DNA of 64,000 nt from Puffinus mauretanicus (GCA_023333565.1 JAJKFH010001865.1:3410001-3474000), one strand, 5' to 3'; shown: positions 35,801-50,800, counted from the stretch's first letter. The notes: a model not told the origin generated them from the sequence alone. Numbers and translations are program-made.

Positions 35801-38800
35801 TGAGGAAAGGAACCTAAAGCTGAATTTCAAGGAATCCAGAAAGAGTTATAGAGGGAATATTATCTGGTAGGGAGAAGGTTCCCAAGAAAATGCAAAAAAG
35901 AGTTGTGCTGATATTTCTGGGGAAGGGGTGTGTGTTCATATGTGTATATTGGAGTCTAGAGGAAGGAACAGCAAGAGATAAAGACCAAGAGTTGAGAAAG
36001 CAGAGTCAAGAGGCAGGAAGGAGTTAAAAAATGAGTATGAGAAACTTTTGACTTGTAGTTTGGGGTGAAGATCAAGAAGGTGTGGGGGAAGTGGGGTAGT
36101 AGAGAAGGAGGAATTTTCTAGCTTGTGTTGTCAACTTAAATCAATGCTGACTGGAGAATTGAGGGTTGAAGAACAGCAACGGTGGGAGAAACAGATGTGG
36201 TTTACAGATCTATCTTGCAGTTCTGTTAGCTGCTGGTCAAAAATGTAATAAAACTATTTTGTCTGTAAGGTAAAAGAGAAATTCCATGTAGTGTTTTCCA
36301 AATCTTTGTGAGATTATGTTCTGTTTCAGATTCGTTCTTCTGGTGAGATTGTTCAGGTGAAGGTCTTGGGCGTTTTAGCTCTTGTTGATGAAGGAGAGAC
36401 AGATTGGAAGATAATTGCTATCAGTGTGGATGACCCAGAAGCTCAGAAAATCCATGGCAAGTATTTTTATCTTTCTTAACAGAAATTATGTCAGCAACTT
36501 GCACGGTAGAGTGGCACCTGAGTTTAGGCCACCCAAGTCAAGAAGAGGCAGACAGTGGAAAGGCAAGACTTGTTGTTGTTGTTGTTGTTTAAATCAGGTG
36601 CTTCCTTCAAGGAGGGCATATGTGCTTTCACACTAAGCTTTTGAAAAGGTTCACTTGGATTTTCAAGAGGACCTGTCATGCAGAAAGTCTTTTGACTTCT
36701 GAAACACTACTGCCTTAGAAAGTGACCTCTTAAAACTACAGGCTTGTCTCCTGTGTAATAGTGCATATTTACCCACTCAGATTATGTCGCACGCTGCTAT
36801 TTTCCTTGTTGAAAGTGTTTGTTCCTTTTATATTCGCAGGCATTGTGTTGCATTCTGAAAAGGGCTGTGCATTTCCAATGTTTTGTCGCTTGTAACTGGG
36901 TTATTTTCAGGGTTTGTTGCCTAGTATGAACGATTAGGTTTCACCTCTTAGCTTGAAAATTTGCAAAGTCAACTGCTAACGCAGCTCACCCTCATATCAG
37001 CCTTGGTGATGACTAGCTGTGCAGGGGGAAATATCCCGTCCAGACTTGTCCTCCTTGTGATCATGCTTCTGGTATCCAAATGGAATTCAAGTACTAAAAT
37101 GTGTCTATGTGAAGAGCACGTGAGGTGTAATTCTGCTTGCAGGCTGTTCAATAAGATGATACAGATGCGTTAAAACTGCAGGGAGTTTGGTTTTTACAGC
37201 ACAGGTAAAGTGCAGCTTTTCTCTGGATAAATGGAGGTTAACTTCCTCAAATGCAATGGTACTGGGAATCATGAGAATTGAGTGAGGAGGTTTGTCTAAA
37301 AGTTAGTGATTGTTATGAGACCAAAACCCATATATACCATCAGGCATGTATGATCAGAGCCTTCTCTTTCTTGGTAGGGAGCACCAAGGCACAGAGTGGC
37401 CTGTAGGAATAGGGCTATCCAGTAGCTTTTTAAGGAATTGTGTTTCTTGGCCATTGAGGCTTTTTCCTGGTTTTTGAATGTAAAGTAAGTATATCGGTGG
37501 ACTGGCCCTTCATTCTCAGTTTTCTTGCAGGTTGCTTTCACGTGGAGAATACTTGGCTTGTGGGGAGAGAAGGGGAGAAGAGGAAATGAGGAAAAGGAAA
37601 CTCTTGGGTTGATGCTGATTAAAATCATTGGGCAGATGAATTACTACATAGTGTTTATGACTCTTTAACTACTTTGACAGTTAGAGATTAAGAAGTTCAG
37701 CTTAAAGAAATAGTAAGTAATAGTTTGCTGTTAATGTTAGTATCAATTTAAACCTCTCTATAATGTGCAGTGAAATGCGATATAAGTGTCAGTAGTTAAA
37801 AGACAAGTAATTAGCCCTTTATTTCTATACACTGTTCTGTTTAACTGTTACCTTTTTTCCTTAACAATTTCTGAGAGAGTTTAATCAGGAAAGTGGATGA
37901 GAGAATTTAAAAGGAGCCTGCTAAGGAGGGGCAAAACTGGGACAGTTTATGCCACTGGGTTAAGTAGCTCTATTTGAAAGCCCTCTGTTTTGTTTTGGTT
38001 TTTTTCAGGTGATGACTGATTTGTGTCAGCTGTGTAACAGCTTTAGTTTGTTTGGGAGGGGAGCAAGAGTTTGTCTTGTGTTTTTTTTTTTTTAAAAAAA
38101 GGGGGGGGGGGCAGGGAATGGGCAAACCATTGCCTGTAGTTGATTCCTGTGTGGATCCTTTCTTATCAGAGAATAGGTGCAAAACTTCAAGAAGAGAGCT
38201 GTCCTTCTGAGGTTCAGAGAAGTGCAGAAATATTTGTCCAGTTTAGTATGATTTCTCTTTGGGATTTGAGTTGCAGGATTTACAAAAGGAAAGAAAAAGG
38301 AAAAAAAAAAAAAAGCCCCCATCTGCTTTCACAAAACATGACTAGTTTGCAGTGTTTAACAGCAATCCTTCTTCAGTCTGAAAACAAACAAATCTGTTGG
38401 AGTAGGCAGTACAATATGTCCTTTTATACTTGTTTTTCCCTCTTCCTAAAGATGTTAATTATTTCAGCATAAAGGAATAGCAGCTACAGATAAAACTGGT
38501 ATCTCCCTCAATAATTAATGTGCTGCTGTGTTACGGTGGTGGCCTCCTAGGGAAAGATGAGGCTAAGTGTTGCCTTCTGAGTCTGTCCAGTCATTTTTGT
38601 ATCATTTGTTAAACATTTCAAATTGGATTGAGAATCATCACATTTGCTTTCAGCTCAGTATGTGCACAGCCCCCAGTGAACATTTGGAAAAGATAATTCC
38701 GAGACACCAGAGTGGTGATTACTTGCAAACCCCATCCTGAGCCCGCGCAGTGTGTTAACTCCTCTTGCTGCTTTAAGCACACCCCAGGTACTCTGTATAT

Positions 38801-41800
38801 TCTCCTTCTGGGACTGTGATCGTTCTCGTAAATGCAGTTGATTTTTCTGAGACTTCACAGAACTTAAAACTGAGCAGTCCCAACTTCTGAGCAGTTCTCA
38901 TTATTTATTCATAGCATGCCACTGTAGTGTGTCCTGCAGGCATTTATTGATAAATAAATGGTTTAAATTGGAAACCCTGCCTAGAACTCTTTTTCACACA
39001 GGGCAATGAGAAACTCTCGTTTATAGTGACAATACCCAGGAATGATAAGCAATGCTTAGCACCTATTCAAGTGGGAACTGTGTCATCAGTGGGAATAGCA
39101 GGGGCATAGTGTCTTTTCAGACTCTCCTTTGGAAGGTAATCTGTTTGAAATTATAGCACTTAATACTGGTGGGCTTGGGGACAATCTCACTCCAAATACA
39201 AGCTGTATGTCAGATGCGCGTATCTGTATAAGAAAGTTTCTTTTAGACTAAAACTGGACATTTTCAGATTTATCTGTTTCAATAAGATCTGTCTTTGTGG
39301 CTACCTGAAAACCACTGTGTTGTCTTTCTGCTCAGGCAGTTAGGCAGATGGCCATTAGTGGAGCAGTAAAGCAACTTCAGACCAAGCAAGTCTGGGAAAG
39401 GGCCTAAAAACTCCCTGCACACTGAAACACTAAATCTTGGTGGTGTAATAGGCCTGGCTGCTTTTTTTTTTGTTTTTGTTTTTTGTAAAATACTAGCCAG
39501 GAAAGAAGCAAATTCTTGGAGTGGAATGGCTGCTTGTCTGCTTATCTGAGAATTTGGACGGAATTTAATATATTGGAATTCACATACATATTTGATGTGC
39601 TTTACAAGGTTGGGCTCAGAAAGGATGAGTGATATTTTCATGCTGTAATTTGATCTAAATGTATATGGCATCTTCATGTTGGACAAGACATTTTGAAAAT
39701 CATTGGTAGTTGAAGCAGGAAGTGTGTTTGAAGCAGCCTATGAAAAGTCCGACTCTCAAAAGGTTATCTTACCTTCCCTGAGCAAATTGGACAAACCATG
39801 TATGCTGGATGGCATTTTGGAGGTGATTTACCGGCCTGGAATCTTAGCAGCTGTTTTTTGCTGTTGCTCACCGGGAAGATGCCTGGATATATTCAACAGC
39901 AGTTGGTGATGCCTACTGGCTTTGTTGCGCTACCATTTGCTGGCACTGGTATAGTTAACTGTGCTATGTTGCCGTGCTTCTTTTCCAATGTGCAACTCAA
40001 GATTGGCTTTTTGAGTTAAGTGATCAAACCCTAAATGGCAAAAACAAAGCATATTGCATACTTTGTACCATATATTGTTACAGACCATTGCATGTGAGTG
40101 TATTTATGTGCAGAGAAGCAGCAGAGGCCCTGAAAACCTTTGTTGTGGATTTGTGTAAGCATTCAATATAAAGAAATTAATTATTTGTACTGAGGCTCCC
40201 CTCCTACCCCCTCACACCATGCTGCACAAAATACACCAAATGCCTTTATATGGAATGTAGCTGCTGCTTCCTGTAAATGTTTATAAGATGTTATTAAAAA
40301 CATATGTCCTCTCTTCCCACAGACCTTGTTTAGAAAGCTTGCTGCAAGCATGTTGTTTTAGCTTTGCTTGCAAGAAGCAGCATCTGTTGTACTAAAAATG
40401 GTAGTTTTGTACAAATGCTTTTGTTGCTCTCTTTTGTAAAGCCAGATAGAATTGGGATCTGCGTTTGCATTGGCTCATTCCCTTGACAGAGAGCTAGCAG
40501 CAGTTGTTTGTGCCAACCTCTAGAGATTTTCCTTATTGAGACTAAACTGCAACCCTTAATGTGATTAGCCATCTCTTTTTAACCCTTGGTGCTTAATTTA
40601 GGTGCCCAGAAAAATGGGACCTATGGTTGTATGTAGGCAGTATAGAGAAATTACTGCCTAGAGCCCAGTGGCTACGGGCTGCTAATGTACCTGCAAGAGC
40701 CTGACCTTTCTGCTCTGTCGCTCTGAGCAGGACTTGCTTGCAGACATGAAATCGCGTTAGGCCAGGTACATGCTTGCTACTCCCATACTTGCTCAGCCCC
40801 TTTTGACATCAGTGTGAGTACGTAGCTCTAAGGGAAGGTAAGCAGTCAGGGTCAGAAAAAAGTGTCTAACAGTGTCTGCCGCGGAAAAGACATCTAAGGT
40901 TTTTTTGTTGTTTTTTTTTTTATTATATTATGCAGCTAGCTTCTATATATATTAGTGCAGTAAATCACTGTACTGCTTATCATGATCTTTTCTTTTACCT
41001 TTCTTTGCTTACTTTTCTGTTTTCTGAGTATATTTTTCTCCTCCTTCCCCTGATAACCCAAAGATGCTGTTTGGATTTCAAAGTAGAGGACAAGCTGTCT
41101 TTCAAGCTTTTCCATGGTGCTTTTTAATGAACTGAAGAGGTAGCTATTGAGTGATGCAAGAGCTGCTGTTTTCCTTGTATTTTGTGGTATGTGCTGACTC
41201 CACAGCAACAGGATTGATTTTTTTTTTTTTTTTGGTTACACTGTTGCAGTTTTTCCTGCTCCTTGCCACGAACTTCCATTATAATACAGATGTTTTGGTT
41301 GGGTTTTTTTTTCCCTCAATCTAAGCTTCATTTGGTGCCCAGTAGCTGTCCTTCATAATAAAGAATAGTGAAGTGAAGCATGGGGATGAAGGAGAATAAC
41401 TTGCAAGGAACCAAGGAAACAAAAGCAACCACTGTCCCCCTTTTTAAGTTCTCAAAAACAGAATGGACAGCAGCTAGTACTTTAGGGGCCATATAATGCT
41501 GTAGCCTGATTCTGTGTAGTCATTTTACCTAGGCAAGGTATTTTCCAGTAGAGTGAGCGTGAAATTCAGAGAGATGATTCTATCCATTAAGATGGTCATC
41601 CCTATCTTAAGGAGGTGATGAAAGCCTCCCTCAAAGCCTATTCTAATATTTGAGTCCTTTAAAGAAATGTAAACAAAGCCTATAAATATGGAACAACAGA
41701 TGGGGAAGGGCTCAAGTGTCAGTGGACAGTAAAGCACTTTTGATGAACAGTTTTTATGGGAATAGGAGGCAAATAACCAAGTAGGAGGAATGGACAAGCA

Positions 41801-44800
41801 GAGTTAGGAGAGAAGTTTGCTGGAACAGGAACCAGAAAAAAGGAGCAGCAGTCTGAGAAAGTATGCTTGAATTTAAGTAGTGTCTGGAGATGGAGATCTG
41901 GAGTTCATCCACTGCTGGGAGCCAAGGAAATAGCTGCAGCATCCTGGTTTGCTTTACAGACTTGAGGAGATACTGTATGTTCAACAAGTACTAGAAATTG
42001 TGAGTTCAAACTGCACAACAGGAAGAGATGACAAGGGCTTGAGATGTTCCCTTGCTTGGAGAGAAGAGGATGATACACTGGAGCTCTGAAACTGATTTGA
42101 GTTCGAGCTGCAGTTTTGTTGGTGCCCAAATGAAGCAGCCTGTCTCCAACCAAGACCCCAACCTTTTCTAAACTATTCCTTCTGGGTTGGTATCACCCAC
42201 CCACCCCAGTGAAAGGCTTCTTGTACTCTTAAACATGTGTTCCAGCTAGAAGACCTGCCTCTAGCACAGCCTTATGTGCCCTTGCTTTTTTCTGGGATTC
42301 TGCCAATGAAACTCCCTAATCTTCTACAGGCAGATGGCCAGCAGCCAAGTTCAAAATGTGTTTTACTCTGAGTCCATAAACACGTAGCCCTATTAAGTGC
42401 ATGCAGAAGCAGAAATTTACATAGGGTTCTTCAAAGTTTCATGTTTTATTCTTTGGGTAGTGTGTGATCCAGTGGAATTTGGGAGTGGCATCTATCAGAT
42501 GCCTATGAACACTCAGCATATCTTCTTGCATAGATTTGGTCTCACAGTTCAGTCCACGTGTCACCTCTCTTGGTGATCTACAGAGAATTGAATGATCTGT
42601 AACACAAGACTTTTTCCCTTCTCTTACTGTGCTCTTTAGAAATACTTGAATGTCTTTGTTCAGGTTCACAGACCAGATTTTAAAAAGACATTTACGCACT
42701 TAAAAGACGGAAAACACACGACTAGGTGTCAATTCTGTGGACCAAGCAACTCTGAAAATCTGGTTTATAGGACTGGATAGACAGAAGAGTATCCATCAGG
42801 AATCACTGCCAAGCAGGAGATGTCAGTGAGTGAGGCATTATCTACGGGAGAAGAGAATGAAGTAGCCAAGCAATATGGAGAGAGCGCAAGAGGGAATCAG
42901 GAAGGGAGAAATGAGCAAGTGACTTGCAAAACACTAGAGAAAGAGAATAACACCATGGAAGGTGGCCTGGGCAGAGCGAGGTTACGAAATAGCTGGAAGA
43001 CTGCATGCAAAGCACAGCAATAAAAAGTCAGCTCCCATTTCCATCAGAAGTGACTGTAGGAGGGAAATAGATGGAAGGAGAAGGATTACACCAGCTACAA
43101 AAAGTACTTGGCTTCCAGAAAGGACAAAATCCTTTACTGTATCAAAATCAATTAAAATTGTATTGAAGGCTTTTGCATGTAAACATATTGCCAGAGGGGC
43201 TGATAGGACCACCTTGTTGCAAGCGACAGGAGTGATGGTAGTCTCACGGGTCAACCCGCTAAAATTTGATATGCAAAGCAGAAGTAAACGTTTAAGATCA
43301 TGAACTGCGTCTTTGCTATAGCAGTATAGCCCTCAAGCAGAATTACTGTGTGACTGTTTAATCTCTCTATACCCACTGGTGCAATGTTCATCTCTGCCTC
43401 CCAAGGGTGTCCTGCAGATGGCATTCATTCCTCTCTCTGACCTGTTCCATCTTTGCATGGTAGGATTATAGAGGTAAAGGTGGAATTGGCTTATCACTGT
43501 GAATATGCAGATATCATGGGGTTATCAGTAGTTAGTGTTTAGTGCGCCTGGCACGTATCTGTCTTGTACCTAATGGGTTGAATTTGGAAGTAGTGTGAGC
43601 AAAGGGATGCCTTTAATATAACTTTGAGAAGTCAAGCCTGTATTTTGGTTTGAGGTGCTGGTTTAAAAATCCATGTGTTGAAATGTTTTTACTAGCTATT
43701 CTTTCATTATCAAAAAATGCCTGTAGTCCCTGCAGTTGCTGGGGAAAAATATACCTCACTGAATAATCTAAGTATTACAAGAGGTACCTGCTGAGATGAA
43801 AGCCTATAAATACGGAATTTTCTTCCTCTCCTGTCAGAAGTATGGTCCTTTTATTCATTGTCCCTTTGGGTCTTAATTAATGAAGGGCAGGAGGCAACTG
43901 GTTTACCTGTTTAGTGTGGTTGTGAAATCATAAGATATTAACTATGGGCAGCTGATGTAATAAAGTGAAGTTCCCCAATGACTTTGAAAGTGCTTGGTGA
44001 AATCAAATTGCTTGCAGATCCTTTATGAGACTTTAAAAAATGAATGTTACAAAAATTGTGAGTAAAAATCACCAGTGCTTTTCTATTTTTTTTCTTTTTA
44101 ACCTACAGATATTGATGATGTCAAGAAGCACAAACCAGGTTACCTTGAGGCTACAGTTGACTGGTTCCGATTATATAAAGTCCCTGACGGTAAACCGGAA
44201 AATCGGTTCGCTTTTAATGGAGAATTTAAAGACAAGGTGAAGATAATCCAAAATTAAAGATGCATCTTTCTGTCATATGACCTCTTTAATACACCCTAGA
44301 ATTTTTGGGATTGTAAAGGCAGAGGTTTAACAAAAAGAATTTTTATATGAAGGATCTTTGAATACAATTTATTAGGCTAGGAATAAATAATGTTTGCTGC
44401 CCTCCATTTTATTCAGGGAAAAGGCATAAGTTACTAAAGGAAATCTGCAAAAAAACGTTGCGTCCTAATCCTGATGAGACTTACACAAGCATCTGTATGT
44501 TTGTCGGGTTTTTTCACCACAGCATTTTCATTATCCCTGTCAGAGGCATTAACAGATTGTCTTTTCAGGTATTTTTTCAGTCTTGATTGATAAATTTTCC
44601 TGATATTTTTTTAAGGGTGTGCAGTTTAAGACAGACAATAGGTTGCAGATTTTCTTGTATTTGGTATTTGCTCAAGGTGTATTTTTTCCTGGTAATTCTA
44701 TGTAAAAACATTTGACCTGATTTTGGCTTGAAGGCTGAAAAAATATTTTTCCCTTTTATGGAAAAAATGAATGGTGTTTTAAACTATCTGCAGTAAAAAT

Positions 44801-47800
44801 GGCCAATGTTTGAAAGCAGAGTGGACCAGGGAATAGACCTTGCTGAAGAAAATACCTGGATTTTTTCAGAGGAAATTGGGTGTGATTTGAGTAAAAGTGC
44901 TTTGTAAATCGAGTATTGCGCACACTGTAGACTATTTTTGGTGAAGAATCACAGGTTCCTAATGAGTGATGTCTGTGTGTCAGCTAGTTTAGCCTTGCAG
45001 TGTGCTATCAAAGTTATAAAATGCCTTCTAACCAGCACAGACAACTTTACATGTTTTGTCTTGTTAAAGAGATGCTCTGACTCTCCTCTGCACTAAAACT
45101 GTCTTTTAAATCAATCAAGTGTAGAGTTGTAAGGCTTGATAACCTGATCTCTCCCCTGTTTTCCCAGGAACTGCTCTTAGAGATTTTCCTGCTTTGCAAA
45201 GCAGAACGTTGCTCTGTAGTGAGAGTTTAACAGGGTATATCCCTGTCAGGCCATTGGAGTTCAGGCTTGAGGCATTAAATGCCCTGAGATAGCTGATTTG
45301 GAGCACTTGAATAATTCCCAAGCGTTTCTGGAGACCCAGGATGTGGCGAGGCGGCCGTGGCTGTGCTCCAGCAGCTCTGCTGAAGTTCACAATGTTCCAG
45401 TGGCATTTTGCCAAGTCACTCCTTGTTAGGAAATGTGAATGTTCTGTTGGCAGCTTTTTGCAAGCCAGTCTAGATATCATCATCTGGACACTGAGGGCTT
45501 ATTTTACTTTTTTTTTTTGAAGCTTTTTCATACCCACCCCCAATATTACTTTTGTTTTTAAACAAACAAAAACTGTTAAGCAGCTGACATGTTATGTTGT
45601 TGCAAATGCTTAAGTATATGATTGGGCAATTAGTGAAGTAAATGCAAATTTTGCCACTAGAGGGGAAACCTTAACTCTGACCCTGATGTGCACACGTAAC
45701 AGAGGAGTCATAGCTCACACACTTTGTCCCATTTAGGACCTGGTACAGTTTTCTACAGCTGTAGGTGTCTGCTTAGCATCTAGTGCTGATTTCATTTTTT
45801 TGTGCAGCCGTCGTGTTTTCTGGCTGCGGACTGAGGGAAGGTCCTGAATGTGTTGCCAGTGTATTTGACAGATAGAGAAGTTTGTTTCTTTTCATAAAAA
45901 AGGGTGTTATATTTTCCAGAAATTTAATGAGGCCTCAAAGGAGGCCCCTTAAAATAACACATGAAACAGTATGTTTTAATAAACTAGTTCTGTGGCTTTT
46001 TTTCTGTTTAATAACATTTTAAATCATAAAGCCTTTCCTTGATGTAAACTAGGATTTTGCTGTTGAAATTATTAAATCCACCCATGAATACTGGAAAGCT
46101 TTGCTTCATAAAAAAGCTGATGGAGGTACTATTAAGTGGTAAGTATCCAGTCACGTTTTTTCCTCTTTGTATTGTGCTAGTACTGGTGGTATTCAACATG
46201 TGGCAGCTGTGCATGAACTGCTTAGATTTTTTTACTTTGAGATGACAGGAATACTCATGGTTTTGAATGATAATTAATTGATAATAGACTATGATTGACT
46301 GATTGCACCTTGTATGATGATAACTTACTGGTAAGTGGTTCCAAAAATATATTGATTATATAAAAGTGACAGAGATTACTTCAACTTTCGAGAAATGGCC
46401 CCAGAGTGTTTGTTTGGGATCATTTTGGGAGAATCTTGGTATCCCATGCAAATCCTCTTGTCACTGTTTATTCCATCCTTCCATGCTGCACTGCTGTGAT
46501 GCAAAATTCTTTTGCAGCTTAGCATTCCATATTTTTTAGTTGTTCTCTGGAATGAGAGAACCGAATTTCTGTTCTTTACTAGCCTTTGGCCTGGTCTAAA
46601 TTAAAATGGACTTTTTTAAGGTCTCTGGACTGGTTTGCATTGGCAGTTTTGGCGCCAGAGGCCCTGAGAGCAGGCAGGTATCTTTGCCTGGTGCTTTCCA
46701 AGGGCTGTAGATAGCCATTAGCTAAACCAGAGGGCAAAGGCTGTGGGGGAAGCTGTGCTCAGAAAGTCGCTGTCATCTTCTACTTTATTGGGAAAATGTG
46801 ACTTTCTCTCTCTTTCTTGGAGCTGATTGAACACCTTAGCAGTTGGACAGGTTGGTAGTTCTACTTTAGCATGGCAAGAATACTGAAGGATAATATTCAA
46901 ATTTTGGTCTTGGTCATTTCAGAGGCACTTTGAGCTTCATATTGGTGAAATTAAAAAATAATTAAAATCGCAGTCTTTGGGGAATTGAACTTCTTGCTGT
47001 TTACTGTGTAGGACCTTAAAAACTCATGACCAAACTCACTTTTGCTGTGAAAGGATATATATTCATAGGGAAATGTTTCTGCAAGTATTTGGTCCCAGAG
47101 CTTGTCTGCTCTCTGGAAGCAGTACAGGTATCTGCTGCTTTATGTAGGAGCAGAGTTTTGACCTGTTTTTTCCTCCTTCTTGATAGATACTTCAGACAGG
47201 TTACTGCAAACCAAGGGTGGCCTGCCACAGAATCTGGCCAACCTTCAAGGCACAAGAGACAGGGGGATATTCACACCATCTGTGCTAGCTATCTAGGTGT
47301 TCTTCAACTCCCTCAGGAAGAGCCAGTTTATCTCTGCTGACTTTTGGGGGGGTTTAGTTTCTTAACTGTGGTCCTCTGAACTGTACCCAAGTTAGCTGCC
47401 AGAAGCACTGAGTGTGAGCACTGCTTGCATTAATGTAGAATGTATAGCCTAAAAAACCCCTCAAACACAAAAAACCAAAGAATGCCCCTCCACACCCCCG
47501 TTCCCTTCCAGCAGTACTGGTTACTTCGTGTTTTTGACTTCCTCATTTCTTGCAGATACACATTTCTGAGCTCTATATGTGAAAGTGTTTTTTTCCATAG
47601 GTACTTAATAGTGTGCGTCTCTTTTCCACTGATTGATAAAACATGATTTTAATTTTATTTTTCAGCACAAATGTTCTGGTGAGTGGCAGCCCATTTTGTT
47701 GCAGTGAGGAGGATGCCCGATCAATTGTGCAGTCGGTAAGGATAATACTTACTTTTTCCCACCCTTTTCTTAAAAGTGATTAATAGGAAAAGAAGATTCA

Positions 47801-50800
47801 GAGCTCCAAAACTGAAATAAAGTAGCTAAACTGAAATGGTCCTTAAACAAAAATTTAAGGCATAAAATAAAAGGAAGAGCACAAAGGTAGCGGGGGAAAT
47901 ATAAGCATTATAATATAAACCTTTCATTGCAGTGGTCCAATTGTGCTTTCTAGCAGGTTCATTACTGATCTGGTGGGGGTTTTTTGTTTTGGTTTGGTTT
48001 GCTTTTTCCTCCCTCTGCAGTGCTGTTTCTTCTGATCCTGAATAGCAAGATGGACTGCTATTTGTATCTAGCCTGCTGTCTTCTCTGTCTCCCCTGTTGC
48101 CATGAGTTACCACCCAGTGTTAGAACTCATTGACTAGCTGACTGTAGTCCCTAATCACTAAAGGGATCCTTTGTTTGTCTACTTGCATAATTAAATGCAT
48201 TGCTGTAAGAGAGGGGGATGCTTTTTTGAATGTTTCTTAAAGAATGCCTGTCATATTCTGAAAATTAACATAAAATTAAAACATGCAGGTTTCCTGTTCA
48301 GGCGAGAAAAATGTCCTGCAGGTCTGATGCTTTCATGTGCAGATGCTAGTGGAGGAGAATTTCTTCCATTTTAAAATATGCTAGTTTGGATGCCAGAAAT
48401 TAAGCAAAGTTACCAGAAATTACATGGAGAAAAGTACACCCAAGTATTACTTTTTTGTTTGTTTTTTTTTTTTTTAAAACATATGCCGTGATTGAGTCTG
48501 TGTTCATGACCAGATGAGCATGGCAGGTATTTGGCACATGTGTATGGCTGCCTGGGCAGCCAGTGTTTTGCCCCAGTAGTCACAGTAATTATGCAAGTTC
48601 AGGTGTCAAAGGAGACGCCATCCACTGTCTGTGCAGTTAACATTCCAACAGCGTTTCTAGTAAGAATATGTTGTCCTGGGTGGTGTTTTGTCACAAGCAA
48701 ATAAGACTGTCAGTTGCAAAGAAAAGTTGGTTTAAGTCATAAAGAAGTGTCAAACCTAAGTGTTTTTCCTATTCAGGTTTCTTGCTTTCAGCACTTCTTT
48801 AAAAGTACCTTTATGGTTGCACTTGTGAATGTTGATTAATGGGACTGTAAGTTTTAAATGAAAGAAAAACTCATTTTGGAATTCACATATGTTTTTAGAC
48901 ATGTCAGTCACAGTTATAAGCAAATATTTACCTCCTTTATACTTTCAAATTTAAAATATCTTTTAGTGAGTGTTTAAATGCAACTAAAATTTCAAGTTCA
49001 AACGTATTTGGATGGTGACAAACCTGCAAAGGAGTATTTCCTTTTGTGTTCTGTGCTGTTTGTACTTTGAAGCGTGTAGAGTAAATAATTATCTGTTTAA
49101 ATTGGCAGTATCTGCTATTTTGTCTCTTAATAACAAATCAAAATTTGTCCTGTTTTTTGGGGTGAGGTTAATAAAACCAGTTCATAAAATAGGCAATTTG
49201 TATCAAACTTTAATGTCTTTTTTATTATGAGCACTTGCCTTCTTATCAAATATTATCACTTCCTGGCTTTTTTGTGCCTCACATTATTGTCTTTAAGTGA
49301 TACTGTTTTTGTGAAGTTGTCATCACATACTCCTTTGCATCATTCTGTTTCAGCTCAGTCTAAGTATTTTAATGTGTCTTTGTAGGCTACTGTCTCTTGG
49401 TACTTTTCAGACAGGGAAAAGATGCAATACTCTCTTAAATACTGTTCATATTGCATGCAATTTCCAATCTACGATAACTAAAAAAAGTAAAATGCCCTTC
49501 AAATATAAATGGTGGACAGTCAAACTCTTAAGTATAAGCAGGGAGGTTGACTTGCACATTTTAAGCAGGTATCTTTTTGTCTGGTACACTACACTGCCCA
49601 CTTTGGTTGTCAGGCATTCATCTCTTTCAAACTGAAGTGAAAGTACATGAGTGTTGGCTGCAGAATTTTAATGGCTGTGGTGATTTTAAATGAAAGCTGC
49701 CTGTGTCTGTCTGTCTGGGGTTTTTTGTTGTTTGTGGTTTTTTGTTTTTTTAAACTAAAAGCAGATACATTTTCTTCTAATTTATGTCCATCTATTAACT
49801 TCTGGATAAAAACAGAAGAATGAAAGCTGAGGTAGAGATTTTGTATGCAAGTACAGTGAGAAAAATATTTCAGCTACTGCAAAATTTCTGAGCTACTTGT
49901 GCAGTGAGAGCTGGGTCCCTACAATTCTGTTTCCTGGGTCAGACTCCAATTACGGAATTTTTGAGTGGATGATAATTGCCTTAAATCAGGTATATTGAGT
50001 TCTCAGAAAAAAAAACCCAACCCAAAAAAACCACAAAAAAACCCAAAGGCAACACTCGGTATTGTTATGAACCAATTTTTATGACAAGCAAGAGAACTAT
50101 AACTAAGAACCAAATGGAAAACAAACAAATCCTTACCAAATTGTGCACTAATCAGAATTTCATATAGATTTTGATTGGGTAGTTCCCAAGATAGTCCTGT
50201 TGATTTCAGTAGGATTTATTGTGCTATTATTTGACCTTTCATTATTTTACAGATGTGGGACTAGAACAGCTTGTCTGTGTTGGGGAATTTCCACTCCACT
50301 GAGTTAGTTTTTAGATGGTGGGCGTCACCATCTGTACTGTCATCTGTATCGGTGGCAAACTAGGAATGATTCTAAGCTGGTGAAGTTGCCATGTCCAGTC
50401 AATCCCAAAGAGATAGAAGATAATCTGTGCATATGGGAACACATACTGAACATTTGAACCAGCCAAAATTACACCAGCTCTCTGCAACTACAAACTCATT
50501 TGAGTTTTAACTCTAGGTGGTGAAAATTTCTAGTGTTCTGTAGCCTCTGAAAATGGTTTCATCTCTTTCTCAGCTCCAGTGTTAGTATATGTTGAGAACT
50601 AAATCCAGGAGGATAGAGCTTTATGGCTGAACGTGTTAGTGCTAAGATGTACTGTTTATTTCAGGCTTTTAAGTGTTGCCATCTGTAAAACTGACCAGGA
50701 CAGCCAAACCTTTGTTTAACATTAATCTGGAGAACTGCTTGCTCACTTGCTCTGTGAAGAAGCTGCTGAGGACTTTGCAAGTTGGAAAATCTCCAAGACA

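Larger units (their letters stand above)
36457..44108 (+). other. PPA2: PPA2 intron 7 (GC-AG intron)
   Basis: A 7.7 kb intron with donor GCAAGT and acceptor CCTACAG. The intron-side donor otherwise matches U1 perfectly. Contents are a (TTG)7 repeat at 36570-36590, a T13-A7-G11 block at 38081-38111, an A-run near 38310, T-runs near 39465 and 41218, and purine-rich stretches near 41720-42060 and 42780-43110. No exon recognised. Confidence 0.85.

Noticed and set aside
39279..39686. 135-codon minus-strand open frame in intron 7
   Set aside because: Includes a poly-Lys stretch from a T-run and has no recognised similarity.
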